From NCBI GenBank assembly GCA_002346535.1, contig DDZZ01000055.1:1-36585 (forward strand): a stretch of 36,585 nt of DNA, written 5' to 3'. Positions 8,833 through 17,843 of the stretch are shown here, piece by piece. Every line of letters starts with the position of its first letter. Position 1 is the first letter of the stretch. Source of the stretch: Opitutales bacterium UBA2995. Lineage in GTDB: Bacteria; Verrucomicrobiota; Verrucomicrobiia; Opitutales; UBA2995. A program made the position numbers and the translations under genes. The notes below the pieces were generated by a model. The model was not told the origin of the DNA and did not search any database. It worked only from the letters and a program-made list of their open reading frames with translations.

Positions 8833-9248
8833 TTACGCCAATCCCGATCTTAAGAGTAAACTAAGGCCACCTCGATTTTCTTCGGCCTCCCTAATGGCTA
8901 CCAAGGCTTGGTCCTTTAGATTCGTCACCCGCTGCGGCTTTTATACAAATCGGGTCTGGCAACCAAGTTGCTGTCAATATCCAGAATGACAAAATCGGAA
9001 ACCTCCTTTATTTTATACTCTTTGTTGGCCTGATGGTATTCTTGCTTCGCACGAGTGCTTTGGCATGTATTTCGATACAGAGCAATTTTCAGGGAAATAT
9101 ATTGCTTTCGGCCAAGTCCCTTGAATTCAGCTGTATTCAAAACCTGGAACTCCAGCTACTGACAAGGTCCACACCAGTCGGGACCCATAAACAAAGCGAG
9201 AATGGGTCTGCCATCCTTATCAGCCGACCTTTTATTTGCTTCAGGCAA
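8833..9248 (-). pseudogene. Decayed thioredoxin-like protein
   Basis: On the minus strand, from about 9248 downwards, the frame reads KDGRPILALFMGPDWCGPCQ, then an in-frame TAG at 9156-9158, then LEFQVLNTAEFKGLGRK and, near the end, KEVSDFVILDIDSNLVARPD up to a stop at 8925-8927. This is the layout of exported thioredoxin-fold proteins (WCGPC redox motif, then the xxPTxxxLD region, here VSDFVILD where a cis-proline segment is expected). A plausible C-terminal helix (LKDQALVAIREAEENRGG) continues in another frame to a stop at 8833-8835. An internal stop, a likely frameshift, loss of the cis-proline segment and no N-terminal signal show that it is dead. Confidence 0.7.
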
Positions 9249-9785
9249 TGTTGAACTCTACCATAAAGTTTCGATACTTCGACGCGGCATGTCGGGTTTC
9301 TCTGATTCTTCTCCGGTCTCTTTTGGTTCTATAAGACCTGTTTTCAGCAAGTTTTATTTCAGCAACTACTGACTCGGAATTTTCAGGAAATGTGCCAGTG
9401 AAGGAGCCCAGCCCAGATATTGGAGATTTTAAGGAAGAATGGACCAACCTCTTCCGGGGTAATCTTAAGACGTCATGCGATTTTGAATACATTAGAAATA
9501 TACTCGAAATGCTTTTACTATAATTAGTTGCCTACCGGTCCGGGGGAAACCCGAATTCGATGGGGAGACCGGAAATGTGATTGGAAATCCTGAGGCAAAT
9601 CGACTTCTGCGCAAACCTTACTGGGAAGGTTGGCCCCTGGATGCCTGAACTATTTGAGTATGTCCTCAATCACCGCACGCTTTTAAACTCAGTTTACTTT
9701 GTTACCTCCTGTTAAAAAATATAGCTCAGAGAATCTAACCAATTAAATCTGTTCCCCAGTTTTAATGAGCGCCATAACTTCCTGT
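9249..9785. other. Gene-poor stretch with a possible coding remnant
   Basis: About 540 bases without an intact gene. On the plus strand one frame is open from about 9341 to the TAA at 9521-9523. Its product starts with a signal-peptide-like end (LFSASFISATTDSEFSG) and continues hydrophilic (DIGDFKEEWTNLFRG), but the frame is closed by a stop just upstream, so a start and signal sequence are missing. I recognise no family. The last 260 bases hold nothing I can identify. Confidence 0.35.
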
Positions 9786-10784
9786 TCAAGGCTCATTATA
9801 ATGGGCAGCCACCACATCCGGATGCGAACGCATTCTGATCTTCAAGATATTTTCACCATAGATTGAATATATGGGATTTTCCGGATCAGTATTTTCGCCT
9901 CCAGTAGCTATTGCAGCAAATTTCTCAGGCAAGGGAATTGGATTAAAAACAGCATCCAGGCGAGGGTTCATAAAATATGCAATCGATATTCTTTCCTCAC
10001 CTTGAGGTGGGCTTTTTACCTGGTGTTTGGTCGCTTTAAGGAAACCGTTCGTTGCCGCTTGAAACATCTCGCCCAAATTCACAATAAAAGCGCCGGGAAT
10101 GGGCGATACGTCGACCAATGCGCCGTCGTGCTCAACCTGCAAACCAACCACCTCGTTCTGCAGAATAAAAGTGAATAATCCTGAGTCGCGGTGCAATCCA
10201 AGTCCCTGACTGGGATCCGGACCAGCAGCCTGTCCCGGATAGCGGGAAATTTTCATTCGTGAATAGGGATCGGGCTTCATGGTATCATCGAAGAAATGAT
10301 AGTCATGGCCTAAACCCATCGCCAACGCGCGAAATAATTCCATAGCTACTGTTTCCATTTTGTTGATCCAAGAATTTACCGTGACAGGCATTTCGGGCAT
10401 GGAGGTCGGCCACTGATTGGGGCCCTTCAGTCGCATCCAGATCGGATCGTCCGGTCCCATGGTCAGCGCCGGCTGTTCCGGACCGATGTCAATCTGGTCG
10501 CGCCAATCACTTTTCCCATTGGTCCGCTCGTCACCCAATATCGTATAGCCCCGGAAGTGAGGTGAATTGGCAATGGCGATTGCTCTACGCTCCTCTTCTG
10601 GGAGGTGAAAGAATTCCCGGGCAACGATCAATAATTCCTCATTCTGCTGTTCAGCGATTCCGTGACCAGTCAGATAAAAAAAGCCTGAATTGAGGCTTGT
10701 ATCCACTAAGTTATTACAAAACTCACGCCCTTCTCCATTAAAGGGATCTGAAAGAAAGTGCGAGAAGTTCAGGATGGGCAACAT
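9786..10784 (-). CDS. 2-oxoglutarate/Fe(II)-dependent oxygenase (isopenicillin N synthase-like)
   Basis: 332 residues, ATG at 10784. The N-terminal DIOX_N-type region (about 1-110) includes GFFYLTGHGI at 34-43. The double-stranded beta-helix carries the iron ligands H198 and D200 (LHRDSGLFTF) and H254 (KATKHQV), and the 2-oxoglutarate-binding pair R265/S267 (RISIAYF). All catalytic residues are present, so the enzyme should be active. The family includes isopenicillin N synthase, ACC oxidase and many hydroxylases of free amino acids or small metabolites; substrate cannot be read from sequence. It is divergent from an amino-acid permease across 99 bases, which hints at a shared regulatory region and an amino-acid-like substrate, but this is inference. 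Confidence 0.9.
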   Translation of the reverse strand: MLPILNFSHFLSDPFNGEGREFCNNLVDTSLNSGFFYLTGHGIAEQQNEELLIVAREFFHLPEEERRAIAIANSPHFRGYTILGDERTNGKSDWRDQIDIGPEQPALTMGPDDPIWMRLKGPNQWPTSMPEMPVTVNSWINKMETVAMELFRALAMGLGHDYHFFDDTMKPDPYSRMKISRYPGQAAGPDPSQGLGLHRDSGLFTFILQNEVVGLQVEHDGALVDVSPIPGAFIVNLGEMFQAATNGFLKATKHQVKSPPQGEERISIAYFMNPRLDAVFNPIPLPEKFAAIATGGENTDPENPIYSIYGENILKIRMRSHPDVVAAHYNEP

Positions 10785-10883
10785 GGCTTCTTATTTAGTG
10801 AGTGAATCAACAGACGAGTCAATAGCAGCGACAGATGATCTATAGATTTTGACCTTTCAAGAGTCACCCCACATGCTTCCAAA

Positions 10884-12356
10884 ATGATCGAGCCTTCCCC
10901 TAATATATCGGAGAATACGACACCTAACCTGCGTCGTTCCCTCGGTGCCCGGATTGCAATCTCGGTTGTGGTCGGAAATGTGATTGGTTCAGGTATCTTT
11001 TTAAAACCGGGCAACATCGCGGCCGAATCGGGCAATTTTGGCTTGATCATGGCGGTTTGGATATTCGGAGGTGCCCTTTGCATTCTCGGGGCCTTGTGCC
11101 TCGCGGAATTGGCCGCCATGTTGCCAAAAGCTGGTGGCCTCTACGTCTATATACGTGAGGCCTATGGAAAGCCAGTCGCCTTCCTTTCCGGCTGGAATGA
11201 ATTTTTGTTCGCCAAACCGGCAAGTATCGGGGCTCTTTCGATAGCATTTACTGGTTCACTGGGGTTGTCGATGGGCTGGCAATTGTCTAGTTTTCAGCAG
11301 GCGCTACTTGCCACGATTATCATAGCCGGGCTTTGCTGGGTAAATATTCTGGGTGTGATTTGGGGTGGTCGCTTGCAGTTGGCGGTTACTGTTATCAAGG
11401 CAATTTTTTTAGGACTGTTCGCAGTCGTACCGTTTCTCCTAATACCCTGGATCGATCAGAGTGTGAATGTTTCCAACTACGGAACGACAGTTGAGCCACG
11501 GCAAACCACACTATCTGCCCAAGTTGGGGTAGTACTGCTGGCAGTAATGTGGGCCTATAACGGCTGGAATGGCATTGCCCCACTCGCAGAGGAAGTAAGC
11601 TCCCCACAACGTAATCTACCACTTTCGCTTTTTGTGGGAATCGGAATTCTTATTATTCTCTATCTTTCTGCGAATTTTGCCTATCACGGTGTGCTATCAA
11701 TGGAAGAAATGGCTGCAGCCGGTGATCACGCAGCAGAGCTCATGCTGATGAAACTTGTGGGCCCTCTGGGGATGGCAGCCATGTCTGCCGTCATCATGTG
11801 CAGCACTTTCGGTGCTATCAACAGCAACCTGTTAATCGCGCCACGCGTTACCTTTGCGATGGGCAGAGACCGCGTATTTTTCAGCGTATTCGGACGCGTC
11901 CATCCAGAGTACCGCTCCCCTGTGCCGGCGATCATGGCAACAGGCATCATGGCGGTGGTTTTAATCTATTTGGCGCCGATCGGGCAATATCTGGTGCGCG
12001 ATGTCTCGACCGAATCCATAAGCTCTCCGGTTCTTGAGCTAATTGTCACCAGTTTGCAGAACTCCTCGATCTTTGAGCTGCTGACAAACTTTATTATTTT
12101 CTCGCTCAGCATCTTTGTTACGCTGGCGGTACTCGCCGTAATCATTCTCAGATTCACGCGGCCCGATCTGGATCGGCCGTTCAAAACGTGGGGATTTCCA
12201 GTAACTCCGATTCTTTTCCTGAGCGTTTATGTCTGGTTCATGATTCAGATTTACCTGAGCAAACCACTCGAATCGCGCATAGGGCTATTATTTATCGCTT
12301 TAGGAATTCCAGTCTATTTCCTCTACCAGAAGTTGTCCTCCTCGAAAAAGATTTAA
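10884..12356 (+). CDS. APC-family amino acid permease
   Basis: 490 residues with about 12 hydrophobic segments, ATG at 10884. The first helix contains the APC signature IAISVVVGNVIGSGIFLKPG (about 24-43), where the GSGIF loop contacts the substrate backbone. Helix 3 has the LAELAAMLPKAGGLYVY pattern (about 70-86) and helix 6 the MWAYNGWNGIAPLAEE motif typical of the LAT/AdiC-like branch. The protein should be an inner-membrane amino acid importer or exchanger; which amino acid is not evident. It diverges from the oxygenase gene at 9786-10784. No Shine-Dalgarno sequence lies before the ATG. Confidence 0.92.
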   Translation: MIEPSPNISENTTPNLRRSLGARIAISVVVGNVIGSGIFLKPGNIAAESGNFGLIMAVWIFGGALCILGALCLAELAAMLPKAGGLYVYIREAYGKPVAFLSGWNEFLFAKPASIGALSIAFTGSLGLSMGWQLSSFQQALLATIIIAGLCWVNILGVIWGGRLQLAVTVIKAIFLGLFAVVPFLLIPWIDQSVNVSNYGTTVEPRQTTLSAQVGVVLLAVMWAYNGWNGIAPLAEEVSSPQRNLPLSLFVGIGILIILYLSANFAYHGVLSMEEMAAAGDHAAELMLMKLVGPLGMAAMSAVIMCSTFGAINSNLLIAPRVTFAMGRDRVFFSVFGRVHPEYRSPVPAIMATGIMAVVLIYLAPIGQYLVRDVSTESISSPVLELIVTSLQNSSIFELLTNFIIFSLSIFVTLAVLAVIILRFTRPDLDRPFKTWGFPVTPILFLSVYVWFMIQIYLSKPLESRIGLLFIALGIPVYFLYQKLSSSKKI

Positions 12357-12700
12357 CCATGCAGAATCTAACCGCGAGTCAGCCAATATATCTTCGGCTT
12401 TTAGGCTACGTGCCTGAGGTTGAAAACTTTTTGGGGAACGAGGTAAAGGCCAAATTGGAAGTCTGCCCATGGGCAAAACCAACCCCAACGAGATCAAAGG
12501 ACAGGAGGGTAGGATGTCCATAAAAGAAAGTAATTTTAGTACAGAGTTGATTATTAAAACTCGAAGTCAATCTCCCCAACTACGATTTCTCAAAAAATCG
12601 ACTGGAAATGGCCTGTATTTAATAAATTTCCCATCCTTATTAGGTTTGGGTGGTAATTGAAGCCTGCTGAAACCGATAAAATCACTGCAATAACTTCTTA
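12357..12700. other. Convergent intergenic region between permease and nadB
   Basis: About 380 bases separate the ends of two convergent genes. A plus-strand frame from ATG 12359 gives 54 residues with no recognisable family, and an overlapping 63-residue frame starts at 12469; neither has coding character I would trust. No tRNA, repeat or strong terminator for the permease was found. Confidence 0.4.
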
Positions 12701-12702
12701 AG

Positions 12703-12739
12703 CCATTTTCGCCAACCTTAATCAAAAAGGCAAAATTGG
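12703..12739 (-). terminator. Possible hairpin after nadB
   Basis: ccattttcgcc at 12703-12713 can pair with ggcaaaattgg at 12729-12739, giving 11 positions with one mismatch and one G-U pair and a 15-nt loop. It starts right after the nadB stop at 12741-12743. There is no U-tract on the minus strand, so it is at best a weak intrinsic terminator. Confidence 0.3.
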
Positions 12740-12740
12740 T

Positions 12741-14351
12741 TTACCGGGATAGTTCCGGCAATTCTTCCGGTTCCAAGACCGAGTCACTAAGAAGCTCATT
12801 TTTGTCGGGGTAATCTAAAGTACAATGCAGACCACGACTTTCCTTGCGCATAAGAGCGCAACGGACAACTAACTCACTCACCAGCAGTAGATTTCGCAAC
12901 TCCAGGAGCCGCGGTTCAACTTTGAAATTCCAATAGTACTCGTTAATCTCCAGGGAGAGATTCTCAATTCTCGTCATAGCACGCTTAAGCCGTTTGGTAG
13001 ATCGTACGATTCCTACGTAATCCCACATGGCTTTGCGCAACTCCTCCCAATTGTGCGAGATAACTACCCGTTCATCAGGATCGCTCATTTCCCCGTCTAC
13101 CCATTCCGGTAATCCGCTGTCATAGCTTTGCGAATTTCCAATATAACGGTCTACAGACTCCGCACCATTTTTCGCCATGACCAGTGCCTCCAACAAGGAA
13201 TTGCTGGCAAGCCGGTTTGCACCGTGCAGGCCGGTACAGGCAACCTCACCACAAGCATACAAGCCCGGGAGCGGTGTCTCAGCTTCAAGATTGGTGACAA
13301 CCCCGCCACAGAGATAGTGAGCAGCAGGAACAACCGGTACCCAATCTTTGGATATATCAATCCCTTGGTCCAGACATGTCTGAAATATTGAGGGAAACCG
13401 CTTTTTGAGGTAGGAGCTTTCCTTATGGGCTATATCAAGCCAGAGGTGTGGTGCACCACTTTTTTTCATTTCCGCATCAATGGCTCTGGCAACGATATCC
13501 CGTGGGGCAAGTTCCGCACGATCGTCGTAGGCATCCATGAACAATTCACCGTCCAGGTTTCTTAGGATTGCCCCCTCTCCGCGAACCGCTTCACTAATGA
13601 GAAACCGCTTGGGCGAATTCGCAAACAAGGTGGTTGGATGAAATTGCATAAACTCCATGTTCAACACCGGTACTCCGGCGCGGCAGGCCATGGCGATTCC
13701 GTCCCCCGTCGCAATCGAAGGATTCGTTGTGAACGGGTAAATGTGGCCCGCGCCACCCGATGCAAGCATTACGGCTCGTGCGGAAAGGGTCCGGACCTTC
13801 CCCGATATCACATCCAGTACATAAGCGCCCACAACCCGGTCATGAGTACCTTCCTTCTCCAGTTTCTTTAAAGTGATCAAATCGATTACGAAACTGTGCT
13901 CGAAAGTTTTTATCTTCGAATGTCCGTTCACAGCGGATAACAAGGCCGTTTCAATGGCTTTTCCAGTCATATCTGCGACATGCAAGATACGTCTTTGTGA
14001 ATGGCCGCCTTCCTTGCCGAGCGAATAGCTACCCTCCTCATTATGGGTAAATTTTAATCCTAGTTCAATCAGCTCTTTAACACGCTTCGGCCCCTCCTCA
14101 ACTATACGCCGCACAACGGTCTCATTACACAAACCATCGCCGGCTATAAGTGTGTCTCGGACATGGAGGTCAAAATCGTCCGCAGCTGATGTAACGACTG
14201 CGATGCCACCTTGTGCATAGTTAGTGTTGGATTCCGCCTGATGCTTTTTAGTGACTATGGCGACGCGGTGACCCAGTTCTGCGGACTTAAGTGCGAAACT
14301 TAATCCTGCAATACCGCTTCCCACAACTAAAATTTCAAATGTATCCGCCAT
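12741..14351 (-). CDS. nadB: L-aspartate oxidase
   Basis: 536 residues, ATG at 14351, usual family length. NadB oxidises L-aspartate to iminoaspartate with FAD, the first step of de novo NAD synthesis, in the cytoplasm. It has the Rossmann FAD motif GSGIAG (11-16), the NYAQGGIAVV segment near 43-52, EEGSYSLGKEGGHSQRRI, ASGGAGHIYPFTTNPSIATGDG, FMQFHPTT, RGEGAILRN, and the capping-domain catalytic region with APRDIVARAID. LYACGEVACTGLHGANRLASNSLLEAL closes the FAD domain, followed by the helical C-terminal domain shared with succinate dehydrogenase flavoproteins. The NadB-type GLHGANRLASNSLLE context separates it from SdhA. It lies 47 bases after the panC-like gene on the same strand. nadA and nadC are not in the window. 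Confidence 0.96.
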   Translation of the reverse strand: MADTFEILVVGSGIAGLSFALKSAELGHRVAIVTKKHQAESNTNYAQGGIAVVTSAADDFDLHVRDTLIAGDGLCNETVVRRIVEEGPKRVKELIELGLKFTHNEEGSYSLGKEGGHSQRRILHVADMTGKAIETALLSAVNGHSKIKTFEHSFVIDLITLKKLEKEGTHDRVVGAYVLDVISGKVRTLSARAVMLASGGAGHIYPFTTNPSIATGDGIAMACRAGVPVLNMEFMQFHPTTLFANSPKRFLISEAVRGEGAILRNLDGELFMDAYDDRAELAPRDIVARAIDAEMKKSGAPHLWLDIAHKESSYLKKRFPSIFQTCLDQGIDISKDWVPVVPAAHYLCGGVVTNLEAETPLPGLYACGEVACTGLHGANRLASNSLLEALVMAKNGAESVDRYIGNSQSYDSGLPEWVDGEMSDPDERVVISHNWEELRKAMWDYVGIVRSTKRLKRAMTRIENLSLEINEYYWNFKVEPRLLELRNLLLVSELVVRCALMRKESRGLHCTLDYPDKNELLSDSVLEPEELPELSR

Positions 14352-14398
14352 TTCTATACCGATAATATAAGAAACAAATGTACCCTCGAATTACTCCT

Positions 14399-15241
14399 CT
14401 AGAGAATAACGCTATCGATCATTCGCACTTCGTCCACCCAGACTGCGGTGGCAATGATTGTTTCTCCAGGCACGACCTCCCGAACCTGTGCCATTGTTTC
14501 CCGATCCACTACTGCTACATAAATAATGCGAATTCTCCGCCTTCGACTCAGCATGTGAATCACCTCGGCCGTGATGCGATCGGGATTCAAAATCCCCTTT
14601 TCAACCATACCCTTTCCGGCCTTTAATGCCTCATAAATTCCGGCCGCTTCAACAACTTGGTGAGGTGAAAACAATTCATTTCTCGTATCGACCGCCAATC
14701 CGGATTCCTCCCGAACTGTCGGATAGACCAGAATCTCCGTTTCAAAGTGGAGATCCCGAATCATACGCCTCACTCCGGCAATTTTTTGAGCGTCCTTTTG
14801 ACCAAAGAATATCACGTCGGGCTTTAACAAATTCAGGTATTTGGCAACCAGAGTCAGTGCTCCCGGAAAATAATGCGCCCTCGACTGGCCGCAAAGATCG
14901 AATGTCACTTGTTGCTCATTCAAATAGGTGGAACAGTCATCAGGGAAAAGTTCACGAGATAGCGGGCAAAAGACCCAATCGACCCCCAATTCTTCGCAGG
15001 TTTCCAAATCAGCCTGCTTGTGGCGTGGATACCGCTCGTACTTCTCGTGCAGGCTGAATTCCTTGGGATTTACAAAAATGCAAACGATCAATGTATCGAC
15101 CTCCGTACGCGCAGCTTGAATGATATGCCTGTGGCCCGCATGCAACGCTCCGCCTGTCGGCAAGAGGCCCAAAGTTTTACCGGGCACATGCAGGCGGCTC
15201 TTTACAGCCGTCAGTTCTGATAGAGATGAAAACGATTCCAT
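14399..15241 (-). CDS. Pantothenate synthetase homologue, divergent pocket
   Basis: 280 residues, ATG at 15241, normal PanC length. PanC joins pantoate and beta-alanine with ATP. The nucleotidyltransferase HxGH motif is intact (H34-H37), as are FVNP (56-59), YPR (71-73), GQKDAQ (147-152) and TRN (186-188). Several residues that are near-invariant in PanC differ: PTMG is PTGG (G30), NPxQF is NPKEF (E61), KDxQQ is KDAQK (K153), GHFRGV is AHYFPGA, and LSSRN is VDTRN. As I recall, the first three positions match M40, Q72 and Q164 that hold pantoate in the Mycobacterium enzyme. The fold and ATP site are therefore kept while the pantoate pocket is changed. It may be a fast-evolving PanC or an enzyme for another acid. 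It is followed by nadB. Confidence 0.75.
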   Translation of the reverse strand: MESFSSLSELTAVKSRLHVPGKTLGLLPTGGALHAGHRHIIQAARTEVDTLIVCIFVNPKEFSLHEKYERYPRHKQADLETCEELGVDWVFCPLSRELFPDDCSTYLNEQQVTFDLCGQSRAHYFPGALTLVAKYLNLLKPDVIFFGQKDAQKIAGVRRMIRDLHFETEILVYPTVREESGLAVDTRNELFSPHQVVEAAGIYEALKAGKGMVEKGILNPDRITAEVIHMLSRRRRIRIIYVAVVDRETMAQVREVVPGETIIATAVWVDEVRMIDSVIL

Positions 15242-15332
15242 TCGAGAAGAGCACTATTGAACCGAAATCAGACCATAATTGCACCAAAAATCAAACTTCC
15301 TCGATGGCGAGGAACGAGATAGAAATACTACC

Positions 15333-15959
15333 CTAGTCCAAAGTCTCCAGATCGGTGGAAATCATTTGAGCCACAACAGCTAATTCAGTCGATAACCCTT
15401 CGGCCAATTCAGAATAATCTCCAGCTCGCCAAGACAGCCTAGCTCCCTCGTAGCGGCCTTCCATTAAAAATTCGCCTGAACTGTTGTTGTGAATGCGCCA
15501 CGACACTTCGACTAACAACTTCGCGCCGGGAGACTCTTGGCCTTCAAAAGCATCGATCTCTAGCCGAAGGACAAATTCAGGATCGGAATGGTCCGGCCAC
15601 GGCAGTGCGAAAGCTTCAAATGATTTGTTTGATTGTCGTTCAATATTTAAGGCGAGGACTCGCTGAATACTATCCGATGGTTTTTCAGCCCAGAGATGAC
15701 GTTCTGTGTAACGAATCTCGTTACTCCCGGTCCGAATTGTCATCTCACGCTGATTCAGGTAATCCGCAACTTCGATGCGGTCCAATCCGACTGCGATTCT
15801 GGAATCATCGGAAGATTCGTAAGAAGGTACATCCATCGGCTCCAATGTGTAATAGAAGGTGGGCTGAACCTCACCGGTACCACCAATTCCTACGCAGCCC
15901 CAGAGAAGGACAAGAATAGAACAGCATAGCGAAATGAAGAGGAATTTTAGGAAATTCAT
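15333..15959 (-). CDS. ABC-transport auxiliary lipoprotein (PqiC-like)
   Basis: 208 residues, ATG at 15959. The N-terminus is a lipoprotein signal: a hydrophobic run of about residues 5-20 ends in LLWGC, giving an expected lipidated cysteine at 22. The mature part matches the ABC_trans_aux (DUF330/PqiC) family: FYYTL near the start, RIAVGLDRIEVADYLNQREMTIRTGSNEI, then YTERHLWAEKPSDSIQRVLALNI, a beta-rich middle and a C-terminal helix (YSELAEGLSTELAVVAQMI). Such lipoproteins attach to the outer membrane and pair with MCE proteins in lipid transport. It is the last gene of the four-gene MCE operon, nine bases after the MlaD-like gene. Confidence 0.85.
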   Translation of the reverse strand: MNFLKFLFISLCCSILVLLWGCVGIGGTGEVQPTFYYTLEPMDVPSYESSDDSRIAVGLDRIEVADYLNQREMTIRTGSNEIRYTERHLWAEKPSDSIQRVLALNIERQSNKSFEAFALPWPDHSDPEFVLRLEIDAFEGQESPGAKLLVEVSWRIHNNSSGEFLMEGRYEGARLSWRAGDYSELAEGLSTELAVVAQMISTDLETLD

Positions 15960-15968
15960 GGTTAGGAG

Positions 15969-16982
15969 TTAGTCGGAGGTGGATCGTCTTCCAACAATAA
16001 GGGCGCTGGGATTTCGCTCGAGATAATCCGTGAAATTTCGCAGTGATTCGGCAGCTGCAATAAGACTGAGGAGGGCTTCATCCAAATTGGTTCGGACACT
16101 GGATTGAGGTCGCACCATTGCCTGAAGAGAACTCGTCGTAACTTCCAAACTCTCCAGTGTTTTGGTCAACTGCTGAAGCGCTGTATTCAACTCGTTGGTG
16201 GCAGGTTCCACACTGGCACTAAGGTCGTTGGCCAGGGATTTGTATTCCCCCAGGGTCTCTTGCAGAACACCAATTACTTGAATGATTTCAGGAGATTGGG
16301 CCAGTTCGGTGACAGAGTCCGCACTGATTTGAAGGCTTTCAGACAGACCGGCCAGATCCGCATTCAGAATCTCATAGTTCAAATTCTCCAACAATTCAAT
16401 AACGCGTATAGAGATGTCTTCAAAGTCGATCGTGTTGAATCGTTTGATAAAATCCGCAACGTTGTCCGAGAGTTCAGCCAAGGTGCCTTTAAATGTCGGG
16501 ATCTCGAACAATTCAGCAAACTGGCTGTAGTACTCAGCCGGATATTCCTCAGGATCTACAATATCTAGCTCAATGTACATCAACCCGGTTATGAGACTTG
16601 AACTCGCAAGCCGCGCTCGCAATCCATCGTCGATATAGCGACGCAACTCATCCGGTTGGGAAAGATCGACCATGGCTCCTACCGATTCCTCAAGGCTGGA
16701 GGTTTCGACCTCATATATGACCGGTATGCGACTGGATACTCCTTCGCCTTTTGTTTCACCGAGAAAAATTTTTAGCTCAGTAACCTGTCCAATGTTAACG
16801 CCTCTGAATTTTACCGAAGCGCCTATCTCCAAACCACTGACCGTTTCATCAAAGTAAGTCACGAATCGGTAGCTGGAAGGACGAAAGGCTGACTGACCCC
16901 AAAAAATCAATCCAAGAATCGTAAAGGCCAAGGTGCTCAGCACAAACATGCCGACTACGGTAGCGTTGGGTTTGGTATTCAT
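15969..16982 (-). CDS. MlaD-family MCE protein
   Basis: 337 residues, ATG at 16982. One membrane helix (about 8-28, ATVVGMFVLSTLAFTILGLI) anchors the protein in the inner membrane. The MCE domain follows (about 36-120), with YFDETVSGLEIGASVKFRGV and NIGQVTEL as family signatures. The rest is mostly coiled coil (about 170-310, rich in Leu, Ser, Glu and Thr heptads), as in MCE proteins that form periplasmic needles or bridges. It should carry phospholipids or other hydrophobic molecules between the membranes with the ATPase and permease encoded upstream. The next gene upstream, the ATPase, ends about 90 bases before it. Confidence 0.92.
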   Translation of the reverse strand: MNTKPNATVVGMFVLSTLAFTILGLIFWGQSAFRPSSYRFVTYFDETVSGLEIGASVKFRGVNIGQVTELKIFLGETKGEGVSSRIPVIYEVETSSLEESVGAMVDLSQPDELRRYIDDGLRARLASSSLITGLMYIELDIVDPEEYPAEYYSQFAELFEIPTFKGTLAELSDNVADFIKRFNTIDFEDISIRVIELLENLNYEILNADLAGLSESLQISADSVTELAQSPEIIQVIGVLQETLGEYKSLANDLSASVEPATNELNTALQQLTKTLESLEVTTSSLQAMVRPQSSVRTNLDEALLSLIAAAESLRNFTDYLERNPSALIVGRRSTSD

Positions 16983-17073
16983 TGGTTAATTAGTATGGAC
17001 TAAATGTTAGGCTGTTGGAGTGCAACTCTAGTTGTTGGGAATTCACTGAGAAAAGTTTAATTTAAGGATAATA

Positions 17074-17838
17074 TCAGGCGGGTTGACGTCCCCCCATCCG
17101 ACTCAGAAAATCTGTGACCGTGGGATCGCCGGAATTTCGTATCAGCTCCTGCGGATTACCACAGCCAATTATCGTTTTCTCCTTGGGTGACAGCATGATG
17201 GCCTGATCGGCAATTGAGAAAATACTGTCCAATTCATGGGTTACCACAACCACGGTTGTATTGAAGAGGTCTCGTAAATTGAGGATCAAATCGTCAAGAC
17301 GCTTGGAGCTGATCGGATCCAGCCCGGAGGTCGGTTCGTCAAAAAAAAGTATTTCCGGATCCAGCGCCATGGCCCTTGCCAGGCCAGCGCGTTTGCGCAT
17401 GCCTCCACTTAATTCGCTTGGATAAAATTTCTGAAAACCTTTTAGCCCCACCTGGCTCAGTTTCATTTCTACAATGTCGTGAATCTGGGAGCGTTTCAAG
17501 TCGGTGTACTCCTCAAGCGGGAAGGCAACGTTTTCTTCCAGGGTCATGGAACTCCAGAGCGCTCCACCCTGATAGAGAATACCAAATTTTCGAAGCATGC
17601 TTTCCCGCTCGGCCTCAGAGCTGGAAGTAAAATCTTTTCCATCATAGTAAACCTTTCCTTCAGCCGGTTCACGCAGGCCAATCATATGCTTGAGCAGTGT
17701 GCTTTTACCGCATCCGGACCGACCCATTATGACTAAAATTTCCGCCCGTTTTATTTCAAAAGAGATATCCCGCAAAACGAGGTAATCGCCATAAGCACAG
17801 ACCAAGTCTTTGACTTCAATATGAGGAACTTTATTCAT
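17074..17838 (-). CDS. MlaF-type ABC transporter ATPase
   Basis: 254 residues, ATG at 17838. Complete ABC ATPase: Walker A GRSGCGKST (39-47), Q-loop in LYQGGALWSSMTLEENVAFPL, signature LSGGMRKRAGLARAMA, Walker B with ILFFDEPTSGLDP, and the switch histidine in VVVVTHEL. The GGALWSSMTLxENVAFPL and LSGGMRKR sequences are characteristic of the MlaF/Mkl branch that drives MCE lipid transport. It lies six bases after the MlaE-like permease gene, so translation of the two is probably coupled. Confidence 0.95.
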   Translation of the reverse strand: MNKVPHIEVKDLVCAYGDYLVLRDISFEIKRAEILVIMGRSGCGKSTLLKHMIGLREPAEGKVYYDGKDFTSSSEAERESMLRKFGILYQGGALWSSMTLEENVAFPLEEYTDLKRSQIHDIVEMKLSQVGLKGFQKFYPSELSGGMRKRAGLARAMALDPEILFFDEPTSGLDPISSKRLDDLILNLRDLFNTTVVVVTHELDSIFSIADQAIMLSPKEKTIIGCGNPQELIRNSGDPTVTDFLSRMGGRQPA

Positions 17839-17843
17839 GCGGT

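Noticed and set aside
12359..12523. 54-residue plus-strand frame after the permease
   Set aside because: No recognisable product, no ribosome-binding site, and the C-terminal half (CPWAKPTPTRSKDRRVGCP) looks random.
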